32,283 nt of DNA, taken from positions 1 to 32,283 of the forward strand of contig CANRAA010000009.1 of assembly GCA_947628485.1 (NCBI GenBank), given 5' to 3'. The notes under the pieces are model-generated. The model made no database searches. It saw only the letters and a list, made by a program, of their open reading frames with translations, and was not told the origin of the DNA. Shown here in pieces: positions 1 through 6,771 of this stretch. Source of the DNA: an uncultured Bacilli bacterium. GTDB lineage: Bacteria > Bacillota_I > Bacilli_A > RF39 > UBA660. Position numbers and translations under genes: made by a program. Numbering within the stretch: the first letter of the stretch is position 1; each line of letters starts with the position of its first letter.

Positions 1-37
1 AGTCGTTAGAAATCATAGTACAATGCTGTTATAAAAC

Positions 38-55
38 TTTTTATGTGCATAAAAA
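38..55 (-). terminator. Possible terminator hairpin after the XRE/DUF4825 gene
   Basis: A perfect inverted repeat of 8-bp arms (TTTTTATG / CATAAAAA) with a 2-nt centre lies about 65 nt downstream of the minus-strand stop codon at 120. The arms themselves supply the U-rich tract. It is AT-rich and therefore weak. The rest of 1-119 shows nothing recognisable. Confidence 0.35.
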
Positions 56-119
56 CTTTCATAACTTGCTATACATTATAACACTAAATTGCCTTTAAAT
101 ATTGAAATAGAGATAAGTT

Positions 120-1274
120 TTATTCTGAAGTAAATATCTTTTTAAATGTATCTTCAATAAAATTATTATCATTCATTTTATTTTCTAAATATTTATTAAA
201 ATTATCTTGATTAATATCCTTAGCAACTATGTCTTTAAAATGAGGATACAATTCATTTATTTGGCTTCGACTTACGGTATAGGTATTACCACTAAAATTA
301 AAAGTGATTTGTTCAACATTATCTATTAAAGCAAATATTGAAACAGAATTATATAATAAAGATTTTTCTAAATAATGATTTTCATTAACATACCAATCTG
401 TAATATGGTAGTCAATAGTAAGTCTTAAATTTTTAGAATCAATTTCAAAGACATAACCATATTCAGCAAGGGGTAAGTTATCAATTAAATGGCTATCATT
501 ACTATTATTACCCACATACTTATTTTTATATTTGAATATATTTTCAATTCCTGATTTATCTCTATTAAAGGGAGTTATGGGGATATTTTCTTCGGTATAT
601 TCTTTTTTAGTATCAATTATATAATACTCATTTTTTGTATTTCTATTTATTCTATAGACATTATAAAAGGGCGTTTTATAAACAATCATTATATCTCCAG
701 TTTCTTTTAAATAAGAAAATCTAGGAGCAACTTTATTTAATACAACATTAGAATAATCAAGTATTAATAGAGTTATTAAAAACACCGTTACATATCCCAA
801 ATTATATAATATTCTTTTTAAATAAGACTTTTTCTTATGCATTTTAGCAAAACCAATTAAAGATATAACTAAGCCAATTATAGAATAAATTGAACCCCAT
901 GATGATTCACTTGGGAATATTGTAAAAGCCATAAAAGTTAGAAATAGACCTCCAAACATAATAATCATGGCTATATTTTTATTTTTTTCTGATACTTTTT
1001 TATCTGTATAATCTATTGTACCGATAATATTTTGTTCTAACTTTTCTTGATATTCTTTTTCCCTAACTTTTTCTCCACTTAATAAATCATTAACCGTTAT
1101 TTTTAAAATATTACATAATTCCACCATATTGGAGGCATCAGGAAGTCCTTTACCACACTCCCACTTAGATACAGCTTTATAAGTTATTCCTAATTTTTCA
1201 GCCAGTTGTTCTTGAGTTAAATTGGCATCTTTTCTGGTCTTGGCAATAAATTTACCTATTTTTTCTAAATCCAT
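120..1274 (-). CDS. XRE-family regulator with membrane segments and DUF4825-like C-terminal domain
   Basis: 384 residues. The N-terminus (about 1-65) is a classic Cro/CI helix-turn-helix (LTQEQLAEKLGITYKAVSKW). Three hydrophobic helices follow at about 100-121, 126-145 and 155-175, so the protein sits in the membrane with its DNA-binding end inside. The C-terminal part (about 250-345) has the pattern YVGNNS...LIDNLPL...LTIDY seen in DUF4825 domains, which are found at the end of membrane-bound regulators. The start is supported by AAAGGAG upstream of ATG. By family it should be a transcription regulator that senses something at the membrane; ligand and targets are unknown. A 13-bp inverted repeat at 1326-1338 in its upstream region may be its own operator. 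Confidence 0.8.
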   Translation of the reverse strand: MDLEKIGKFIAKTRKDANLTQEQLAEKLGITYKAVSKWECGKGLPDASNMVELCNILKITVNDLLSGEKVREKEYQEKLEQNIIGTIDYTDKKVSEKNKNIAMIIMFGGLFLTFMAFTIFPSESSWGSIYSIIGLVISLIGFAKMHKKKSYLKRILYNLGYVTVFLITLLILDYSNVVLNKVAPRFSYLKETGDIMIVYKTPFYNVYRINRNTKNEYYIIDTKKEYTEENIPITPFNRDKSGIENIFKYKNKYVGNNSNDSHLIDNLPLAEYGYVFEIDSKNLRLTIDYHITDWYVNENHYLEKSLLYNSVSIFALIDNVEQITFNFSGNTYTVSRSQINELYPHFKDIVAKDINQDNFNKYLENKMNDNNFIEDTFKKIFTSE

Positions 1275-1325
1275 ATTTTTCTCCTTTCAAAAACAACTAT
1301 ATAATATTAACCAAAGTTTTAACAC

Positions 1326-1338
1326 CTACTATTAGTAG
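1326..1338. promoter_or_regulatory. Inverted repeat CTACTATTAGTAG, possible XRE operator
   Basis: Perfect 6-bp arms around a single T lie about 50 nt upstream of the XRE start at 1274 and between it and the sirtuin stop at 1371. Its position in the promoter region suggests autoregulation by the XRE protein; this is inference from location and symmetry only. Confidence 0.4.
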
Positions 1339-1370
1339 AGTTAAATAAATTGTAATTTTGTATTATCAAA

Positions 1371-2207
1371 TTAATTTCTAATTTCTTTTATAACTTTAGC
1401 AATATCATCTTGAACTTCTAATGCTTTATCTTCTATATCATTGGGAACAAAAGCATATTTATCATTAACTCTTATAAGAAAAGCATCTTTAAGTTCATAA
1501 GTTAATTCTTCAAATGGATACCTTATAATTCCTGGTGTATTAAATCCTGCTCCTAATTCTAAAAATAATACTTTTTTATCTTTATTTTCATTTATAAATT
1601 TCTTAAAAGATTTTTCATGTTCATGCCAATAATCATCTTCAACAAAGAAATTATCTTTGCAAAGATTTACTTCCATATTACCACCACATACAGGACATTT
1701 TGGAACTAACCTAGAAGGTATCCTACAATCCTTATCTTCTTTTAGCATTTCTTTTATCATCTTAGTATCATCATATAATTTATTATGACAAGCATTCGCA
1801 CATTGAATTTTAGTTAAAGCACCTTGAACTTCAAAAACTTTTTCATCTTTAAAACCTGATGCTAAAAATTGTCTATCAACATTGGTAGTTAAAACGAAGT
1901 AATCTTTATCTTTTACAATTTCAAATAAATCCTTATAAACATTTTCAGCATTTCTTCCTATACATAAATAATTTATATGTTTTGCCCAATAAGACCATCT
2001 TTCTTCTTCCGTCTCAAAATCATAAAAACTTGATGTGTACATATCAGTAAAACCATATTTTTCTACAAGTTCAGGAAATAACTTATCAAAATCTTTAGTA
2101 CCATAGTTTATTCCTGCCGAAGTAGATAAACCTGAACCTGCTCCAATGACAATTGCATCTGCTTCTTCAATTTTCTCTTTAATTTTTAAATAAAGATTTG
2201 TATTCAT
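1371..2207 (-). CDS. Class M sirtuin (SirTM-like), NAD-dependent protein ADP-ribosyltransferase
   Basis: Sir2-fold protein of 278 residues from the ATG at 2207, which has AAAGAGTG upstream; a longer reading from 2231 would overlap the macrodomain gene more. Visible motifs: NAD-binding GAGSGLSTSAG (22-32), TTNVD (107-111), and VQGA with Gln128 where deacetylase sirtuins have the catalytic His. Zinc is held by C136, C140, C171 and C174. The stretch FLELGAGFNTPGIIRYPF is typical of class M. In characterised SirTM enzymes Asn and Asp of TTNVD and this Gln serve protein ADP-ribosylation. The gene overlaps the end of the Zn-macrodomain gene by 29 bp, so the two are translationally coupled. Unlike described SirTM operons, no GcvH-like carrier or lipoate ligase lies alongside. 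Substrate unknown. Confidence 0.87.
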   Translation of the reverse strand: MNTNLYLKIKEKIEEADAIVIGAGSGLSTSAGINYGTKDFDKLFPELVEKYGFTDMYTSSFYDFETEEERWSYWAKHINYLCIGRNAENVYKDLFEIVKDKDYFVLTTNVDRQFLASGFKDEKVFEVQGALTKIQCANACHNKLYDDTKMIKEMLKEDKDCRIPSRLVPKCPVCGGNMEVNLCKDNFFVEDDYWHEHEKSFKKFINENKDKKVLFLELGAGFNTPGIIRYPFEELTYELKDAFLIRVNDKYAFVPNDIEDKALEVQDDIAKVIKEIRN

Positions 2208-2940
2208 TATAATCACTCTTTCTAAAAACATTAAATATTACTTTTATATTAGTATCGTATTTACTTAATACTTCTTTAACGGAATTATAAGCAATCACTT
2301 TAGCTTTTTCGATTGGATAGGCAAATAATCCTGTGGATATACTAGGGAATGCAATCGATTTAAAATTATTTTTTATGGCATACTCTAAAGTTTTTTTATA
2401 ACAGTTAGATAAATCTAATTCATTTTCTTTTGTTACTTTATCAAACACTTGAGGTCCAACAGTTGTAATTACTTTTTTACTAGGTAAATTATAAGCATTA
2501 CATACAATATAATCACCATTAGGAATTTTTTTACCTTTTAGAATATCATTACATTCTAATCTTAATCTCATCCCGGCATTAGTATGAATCACATTATCAA
2601 TACATTTATGACTTGGATTAAAACAACCGAGTCCTTCATTATTACCAGCATTGACAATAGCATCACATTTTAAAGTAGTAATATCTCCCTGCCATAGAAT
2701 AATGTTTTTCTCTATTTCTTTTAAATCATTAACATCTGTTATTTTTTTATCTTGTAATTCTAATTTTAAATATTTATCTTCCAAAGTTAAAATATCTTCA
2801 TTTAATGGTTTTGGTAATCTAATATTAACAAGTGCTTTATATAATTTTTTCAAGTTTTCATAAGTAGATGGTATTTCAATATCATAGTTATTCTCACTTA
2901 TTAAATATTTTATTATTTTTAAAAGTAATTCTTTTTTCAT
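2179..2940 (-). CDS. Zinc-dependent macrodomain protein-ADP-ribose hydrolase
   Basis: 253 residues. Residues 1-80 match the helical N-terminal extension of SirTM-linked macrodomains (IP..YENLKKLYKALVN). The macrodomain starts at GDIT (85-88), followed by NAGN (97-100) and the zinc loop GCFNPSHKCIDN with C106, H111 and C113. TVGP and the SISTGLFAYP loop are also present. Known members of the Zn-macro class remove mono-ADP-ribose placed by the partner SirTM. The start ATG overlaps the HxlR stop as ATGA, and the 3' end overlaps the sirtuin start, so the three genes form one tight operon. The third residue of the NAGN motif is Gly; many relatives have NAAN. The function call is by family, not proven for this pair. 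Confidence 0.88.
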   Translation of the reverse strand: MKKELLLKIIKYLISENNYDIEIPSTYENLKKLYKALVNIRLPKPLNEDILTLEDKYLKLELQDKKITDVNDLKEIEKNIILWQGDITTLKCDAIVNAGNNEGLGCFNPSHKCIDNVIHTNAGMRLRLECNDILKGKKIPNGDYIVCNAYNLPSKKVITTVGPQVFDKVTKENELDLSNCYKKTLEYAIKNNFKSIAFPSISTGLFAYPIEKAKVIAYNSVKEVLSKYDTNIKVIFNVFRKSDYNEYKSLFKN

Positions 2941-3254
2941 TTTTTATCCTTATATTTTATACCAAATTCTTTCATTAAATTAATAATTGGTTTTAATTCA
3001 TTACCTTTTTTTGTTAAAGAATATTCAACTTTTGGAGGAACAACAGGATACACTTTTCTTGATATAATTCCATCACTTTCAAGTTCTCTTAAATTTTCTG
3101 TTAATACTTTAGCTGATATTCCCACAACTGACCTTGTTAGTTCATTATATCTTTTTGTCCCCGTAAGAAGATCTCTTAAAATTAGTATTTTCCATTTATT
3201 GGCAATCATCGATGCTGTATATTCAACAGGACACTCAGTATATACTTTAGACAT
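2937..3254 (-). CDS. HxlR-family winged-helix transcriptional regulator
   Basis: 105 residues, the full length of the family. The sequence carries the HxlR core: IANKWKILILRDLL, RYNELTRSVVGISAKVLTENLRELE, and the wing VPPKVEYSLT. Cys8, in ECPVEYTASMI, sits where redox- and electrophile-sensing HxlR proteins such as YodB keep their sensing cysteine. It is the first gene of the HxlR/Zn-macro/sirtuin operon and overlaps the next gene by 4 bp (ATGA), which also shows that TGA is a stop here. GGTGAT serves as ribosome site. Its promoter carries paired TTAC/GTAA elements (3285-3320) that it probably binds itself. A redox trigger is inference. Confidence 0.88.
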   Translation of the reverse strand: MSKVYTECPVEYTASMIANKWKILILRDLLTGTKRYNELTRSVVGISAKVLTENLRELESDGIISRKVYPVVPPKVEYSLTKKGNELKPIINLMKEFGIKYKDKK

Positions 3255-3271
3255 TTTTTATCACCAATTTA

Positions 3272-3320
3272 ATTATACTATATAACTTACTTTTGGTATA
3301 GTACGCACCTTTTAGTAAGT
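3272..3320 (-). promoter_or_regulatory. Promoter and HxlR-like operator of the hxlR/macro/sirtuin operon
   Basis: TATAAT on the minus strand at 3272-3277. Just upstream, 3285-3320 begins with ACTTAC and ends with GTAAGT and contains TTACTTTTGGTATAG and GCACCTTTTAGTAAG (plus strand). The same two elements, in swapped order, occur upstream of the 121-residue gene at 3782-3820. The block covers the expected -35 position, suiting repression. Confidence 0.55.
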
Positions 3321-3323
3321 ATT

Positions 3324-3346
3324 AAAAAACAAACTCTAAAAGTTTG
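3324..3346 (-). terminator. Terminator after the 121-residue gene
   Basis: On the minus strand CAAACT-TTTAG-AGTTTG makes a 6-bp hairpin followed directly by TTTTTT. It lies 11 nt after the stop codon and separates this gene from hxlR. Confidence 0.75.
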
Positions 3347-3356
3347 CTTCTCATTA

Positions 3357-3722
3357 TTACATTGCTGTTGCAACTATTTTACCTTTCTCATCTTTTAATT
3401 CACCATTTTGAGGGTTTAGAATTAATGGATTAGCACTTTTTAATATTTTAGATGAATTATCTTCATCATACCAATAAATCTTATCAGTATGAAGTGGATT
3501 CATTCCTACTAATGCTTTTTCTGGTACATCAGTTATATAATTGACATTTCCATTTTTAGCATTTTCTTTAATTGTATTAATTTCAATAGATGTGTATGCT
3601 TCAGCAGATGCCGGATTAATAATGCCTTCTCTTTCAAAATACTCTTCGACATAATAAATAGTTCCAACTCCAGCTCCTTCATGATTTAAAGCAAAACCAT
3701 AAGCCCAATTTGATTTGTTCAT
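3357..3722 (-). CDS. Hypothetical protein, 121 residues, likely co-regulated with the HxlR operon
   Basis: I do not recognise the family. The protein is soluble-looking, has no signal peptide, no membrane helix and no cysteine, and contains the segments GAGVGTIYYVEEYFEREG and NPLHTDKIYWYDEDN. A GAGGAT ribosome site precedes the ATG, and the gene is followed by a clean terminator. Its upstream region carries the same two TTAC/GTAA-type elements found before hxlR, which suggests it belongs to the same regulon as the ADP-ribosylation enzymes. Whether it is a substrate, a partner or unrelated cannot be told from sequence. Confidence 0.75.
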   Translation of the reverse strand: MNKSNWAYGFALNHEGAGVGTIYYVEEYFEREGIINPASAEAYTSIEINTIKENAKNGNVNYITDVPEKALVGMNPLHTDKIYWYDEDNSSKILKSANPLILNPQNGELKDEKGKIVATAM

Positions 3723-3781
3723 TGTAATCTATCCTCTCTTTCTTATAATTTAATAATACATAATATTAAATAAAATTGTAA

Positions 3782-3820
3782 GTAGGCACTTTTTTGTAAG
3801 ATAGTTACTTTTAAGTAAGT
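3782..3820 (-). promoter_or_regulatory. HxlR-like operator upstream of the 121-residue gene
   Basis: Contains GCACTTTTTTGTAAG then TTACTTTTAAGTAAG; the latter holds a perfect 14-bp palindrome (TTACTTTTAAGTAA, 3805-3818). A TTACAA/TATTAT promoter with 17-bp spacing can be read just downstream toward the gene. Both elements resemble those in front of hxlR (3285-3320). Confidence 0.5.
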
Positions 3821-3857
3821 TTATTAACAAATTACTATTTATTTCACTAATAATTGT

Positions 3858-3904
3858 ATAGAAAAAGCAAACTTTATACATCGTTTGCCTATACTTAATT
3901 ATTA
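3858..3904. repeat. 47-bp direct repeat, copy 1 (right of the solenoid cassette on the minus strand)
   Basis: 43 of 47 bases match 6721-6767 in the same orientation. The copy includes the terminator downstream of the 501-residue solenoid gene. The two copies bracket the two solenoid genes. Confidence 0.7.
3861..3889 (-). terminator. Terminator after the solenoid gene pair
   Basis: Minus strand: GCAAAC, a 10-nt loop, GTTTGC, then TTTTTC. It lies 12 nt after the stop at 3902. Confidence 0.7.
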
Positions 3905-5407
3905 TTTACTTCTTCTTTTTTGGTAAGTATCTTCAGTAAATAATTGTTCATATTTTTGCCTATTATCTACAATTGTTTCATAACTTTGTTCACTTAATAA
4001 ACTTAATAATTCATTATAATATTTTTTACTTCTTTGTAATTTCACATACTCTAAAGATTGTTTGGCTTTTTCAAGATTAGCCCCTTCAATATCTATAGCA
4101 TATTGTTCAATCCATCCAATATCTTGGGTTTCGATAATAGCGTCTTGTAGTTTTTCGATATCAGCGCCTTTAACATTTTTTGCAAAATTATAAATTTCCG
4201 TGGCATTACTAGTTTCTATAATGGCATCTTCTAACTTTTCAATATTAGCATCTTTTACATCTCTAGCAAATTCATAAATTGCTACCGCATCTTTACTTCT
4301 TATAACAGCCTCTTCTAATTTTGGAATATTTGCCCCTTTAACATTTGCCGCAAAAGAATAAATCCATTCAGCATCACCAATTTGGATAATAATTTCTTGT
4401 AATCTGGAAATATTAGCCCATTTTATATCTCTAGCAAAATAACAAATATATCTTGCATTACCAGTTTTAATAATGGCCTCTTGTAATTTGGAAACATTAG
4501 CATCTTTAATATCTCTAGCAAAAACATAAATTGCAGCCGCATCTTTACTTTCGATTATAGCATCTCCTAACTTAGAAATATTAGCGTCTTTTATATTTTT
4601 AGCAAAATCATAAATATATTTGGCATTACCACATTCAATAATTGCGTTTTGTAATTTAGTGACATTGGCCCCTTTAATATGGGCAAAATCATAAATATAT
4701 TTTACATTTTTTATTTCACATACAGCATTTTCTAATTTTGTAATATTAACCCCTTTAACACTGGCCGCAAATCTACATATTTCTTGGGCATCATGAGTTT
4801 GAATAATCACATCTTCTATTTTTTCGATATTGGCACTTTTAATATTTTGAGCAAAATAATTAATCCATTTAATATCTTGAGTTTGGCATATTGCTTCACT
4901 TAATTTTTCAACATTAGTCCCATATAAAAGAGCAAAATAATATATTTCTTGAGCATTACCAGTTTTAATAATCGCCTCCTCTAATTTAGGAATATGGGCA
5001 CCTTCTACATATTTAGCAAAATAAAATATAGAGTTTGCATCGCGCATTTTACATATAGCTTCTTCAAGCTTTTCGATATTAGCCCCTTTAACATCTCTAG
5101 CAAATTCAAAAATAGCCATTGCATATTTACTTCTTATAACAGCATCTTCTAATTTTGGAATGTTAGCCCCTTTAACATTTTTTGCAAAATTACAAATGCA
5201 GAAACCTTGTTGAGTTTGACATAGAGCATCTTCTAATTTTGCAATATTAACATCTTCAACCTCGCATGCAAAACGATAGATAAACTCTGCCTTTTTACTT
5301 ACGATTACCGCATCACATGCAGTTTCTTTATCAATAATGTCTAATCTAACTAATTCTTCAAATTTTTCAAAATCATCCCATATTAATTTTTTGATATATG
5401 AATTCAT
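3902..5407 (-). CDS. Alpha-solenoid protein with fourteen 28-residue repeats
   Basis: 501 residues from the ATG at 5407, which has GGAGGG 5 nt upstream; the ATG 12 nt further up overlaps this ribosome site and is unlikely. An N-cap of about 48 residues leads into fourteen near-perfect units of 27-28 residues with consensus ANIxKLEDAIIxTGNAxYIYxFAxxVKG. Two units are one residue short. Each unit should form two short helices (KLEDAII and AxYIYxFA) joined by a GN/KD turn, stacking into a superhelix. A different C-cap ends in EQLFTEDTYQKRRSK, shared with the neighbour. No signal peptide or membrane helix is present, so it should be cytosolic and may bind a protein or nucleic acid. The varying residues lie mainly after the turn, as in a binding groove. 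I do not recognise a named family. Confidence 0.85.
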   Translation of the reverse strand: MNSYIKKLIWDDFEKFEELVRLDIIDKETACDAVIVSKKAEFIYRFACEVEDVNIAKLEDALCQTQQGFCICNFAKNVKGANIPKLEDAVIRSKYAMAIFEFARDVKGANIEKLEEAICKMRDANSIFYFAKYVEGAHIPKLEEAIIKTGNAQEIYYFALLYGTNVEKLSEAICQTQDIKWINYFAQNIKSANIEKIEDVIIQTHDAQEICRFAASVKGVNITKLENAVCEIKNVKYIYDFAHIKGANVTKLQNAIIECGNAKYIYDFAKNIKDANISKLGDAIIESKDAAAIYVFARDIKDANVSKLQEAIIKTGNARYICYFARDIKWANISRLQEIIIQIGDAEWIYSFAANVKGANIPKLEEAVIRSKDAVAIYEFARDVKDANIEKLEDAIIETSNATEIYNFAKNVKGADIEKLQDAIIETQDIGWIEQYAIDIEGANLEKAKQSLEYVKLQRSKKYYNELLSLLSEQSYETIVDNRQKYEQLFTEDTYQKRRSK

Positions 5408-5430
5408 AAAACCCTCCATTTTTTTAATTA

Positions 5431-6615
5431 TTATTTACTTCTTCCTTTAGAGTAAGTATCACCAGTAAATAATTGTTCATATTCTCGTCTATTGATTAAA
5501 ATATCATAATAAGTATCAATATCTAGTGAATCTCCTACATTTGGAAAATAACTTTGACATTTTTGTCTTAAAATTTGTTTGGCTTTTTCAACGTTTGCTC
5601 CTTCTACTTTTACCGCAAAATAATAAATATATTTAAAATTTTTGATTTGAATAATAGCATCTTGTAATTTTTCAATATTAGCCTCTTTTATTCTCATTGC
5701 AAAATGATAAATAAATTCGGCATTACCACTTCGAATAACTAAATTTTCCAATTTTTCTATATTAACACCTTGCTTAAATTTAATAAAATCAATAAAACAA
5801 CAAATCCATAATACATCTCGAGTTTGGAATAAAGTTTCCCCTAATTTTTCAATATTAGCGCCGATTATATATTTAGCAAAATGACAAATCCATTCAGCAT
5901 CTCCGATTTGAATAACAGCCTCTTCTAATTCTTTAATGTTAGCTCCTCTAACAAGTGATGCAAAATTATATATATATCTAGCATTCCCACTTTTAATAAT
6001 TGCTTCTTGTAATTTTTCAATGTGGGCACCATTTACACCAAAAGCAAATTCATAAATATACTCAGCATCACCAATTTGAATTATGGCATCTTCTAATTTC
6101 TCGATATTAGCACCTATGACAAATGTCGCAAACTCACAAATATATTTAGCATTACCAGTTTTAATAATAGCCTCTTCTAATTTAGAAATATTGACTCCTT
6201 CCCTGCATCTTGCAAATCCACAAATATATTCCGCATTCCCACTTTGAATAATCGCATTTTGTAAGTTTTCGATATTAGCATCTTTTACATCTCTAGCAAA
6301 TCCATCAATATAGAAAACTTTTCCCGTTTGAATAAGGGCTTTTTCTAACTTGGAAATATTAGCTCCCTTTACATCTCTTGCAAACATATAAATACATTTA
6401 GCATTTCCAGTTTTACATACGGCATCTTCTAATTTAGAAATATTGACTCCTTTTATATCTCTTGCAAGCACATAAATATAATCAGCTATTTTGGTTTTGG
6501 TGGCAAAATCAATAGCCACATCACAAGCAATTTCTTTATTAATTATACCTATTTCAATTAATCTTTTAAATTCTTTAAAATTTTGGTACATTAACATCTC
6601 AATATTTGTATTCAT
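5431..6615 (-). CDS. Alpha-solenoid protein with ten 28-residue repeats, paralogue of the next gene
   Basis: 394 residues; AGGAGGG precedes the ATG. It has the same plan as its downstream neighbour: related N-cap (NIEMLMYQNFKEFKRL...NKEIACD), ten units of the ANIEKLxxAIIxxGNAxYIYxFA type, and the same C-terminal tail EQLFTGDTYSKGRSK. One unit (about residues 253-283) is three residues longer (FIDFIKFKQG). The gap to the next gene is 23 bp, so both are on one transcript. The pair arose by tandem duplication and then differed in repeat number (10 against 14), as expected for unequal recombination between 84-bp units. Function unknown; a scaffold or recognition role is inference. Confidence 0.85.
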   Translation of the reverse strand: MNTNIEMLMYQNFKEFKRLIEIGIINKEIACDVAIDFATKTKIADYIYVLARDIKGVNISKLEDAVCKTGNAKCIYMFARDVKGANISKLEKALIQTGKVFYIDGFARDVKDANIENLQNAIIQSGNAEYICGFARCREGVNISKLEEAIIKTGNAKYICEFATFVIGANIEKLEDAIIQIGDAEYIYEFAFGVNGAHIEKLQEAIIKSGNARYIYNFASLVRGANIKELEEAVIQIGDAEWICHFAKYIIGANIEKLGETLFQTRDVLWICCFIDFIKFKQGVNIEKLENLVIRSGNAEFIYHFAMRIKEANIEKLQDAIIQIKNFKYIYYFAVKVEGANVEKAKQILRQKCQSYFPNVGDSLDIDTYYDILINRREYEQLFTGDTYSKGRSK

Positions 6616-6640
6616 AAACCCTCCTAAAATAATTGTTGTT

Positions 6641-6646
6641 ATTATA
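6641..6646 (-). promoter_or_regulatory. Extended -10 promoter of the solenoid genes
   Basis: Minus strand TGgTATAAT about 25 nt before the start at 6615. No good -35 is seen at 17 bp, which fits an extended -10 promoter. The 103 bp between this and the upstream terminator are AT-rich without other signals. Confidence 0.5.
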
Positions 6647-6720
6647 CCATAGTATTTAAAAAATAGTATAACTTTTTTATTAATATTGAATTTTAATACT
6701 TAATGTTTGAATATGATACC

Positions 6721-6767
6721 ATAGAAAAAGCAAACTTTAAATATCATTTGCTTATACTTAATTATTA
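6721..6767. repeat. 47-bp direct repeat, copy 2 (upstream flank of the solenoid cassette)
   Basis: 43/47 identical to 3858-3904 and in the same orientation. Here it follows the unrelated DUF1848 gene and contains its terminator. Confidence 0.7.
6726..6752 (-). terminator. Terminator after the DUF1848 gene
   Basis: Minus strand: AAGCAAA and TTTGCTT form a 7-bp stem, followed by TTTC. It separates the DUF1848 transcript from the solenoid genes. Confidence 0.6.
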
Positions 6768-6771
6768 ATTT

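Noticed and set aside
2207-2231. Upstream start (2231) for the sirtuin
   Set aside because: It adds eight hydrophobic residues not seen in the family and lacks a good ribosome site; the ATG at 2207 has one.
2651-2863. Plus-strand open frame opposite the macrodomain gene
   Set aside because: Shadow of a well-supported gene; no ribosome site and low-complexity peptide.
2937-2940. Mycoplasma-type code in which TGA means Trp
   Set aside because: TGA clearly ends the HxlR gene and the 697-residue gene, and Trp codons are TGG throughout.
3902-6615. Regular 84-bp periodicity resembling a CRISPR array
   Set aside because: The period is 28 codons in frame within two open genes, the units vary between copies, and no spacers or cas genes are present.
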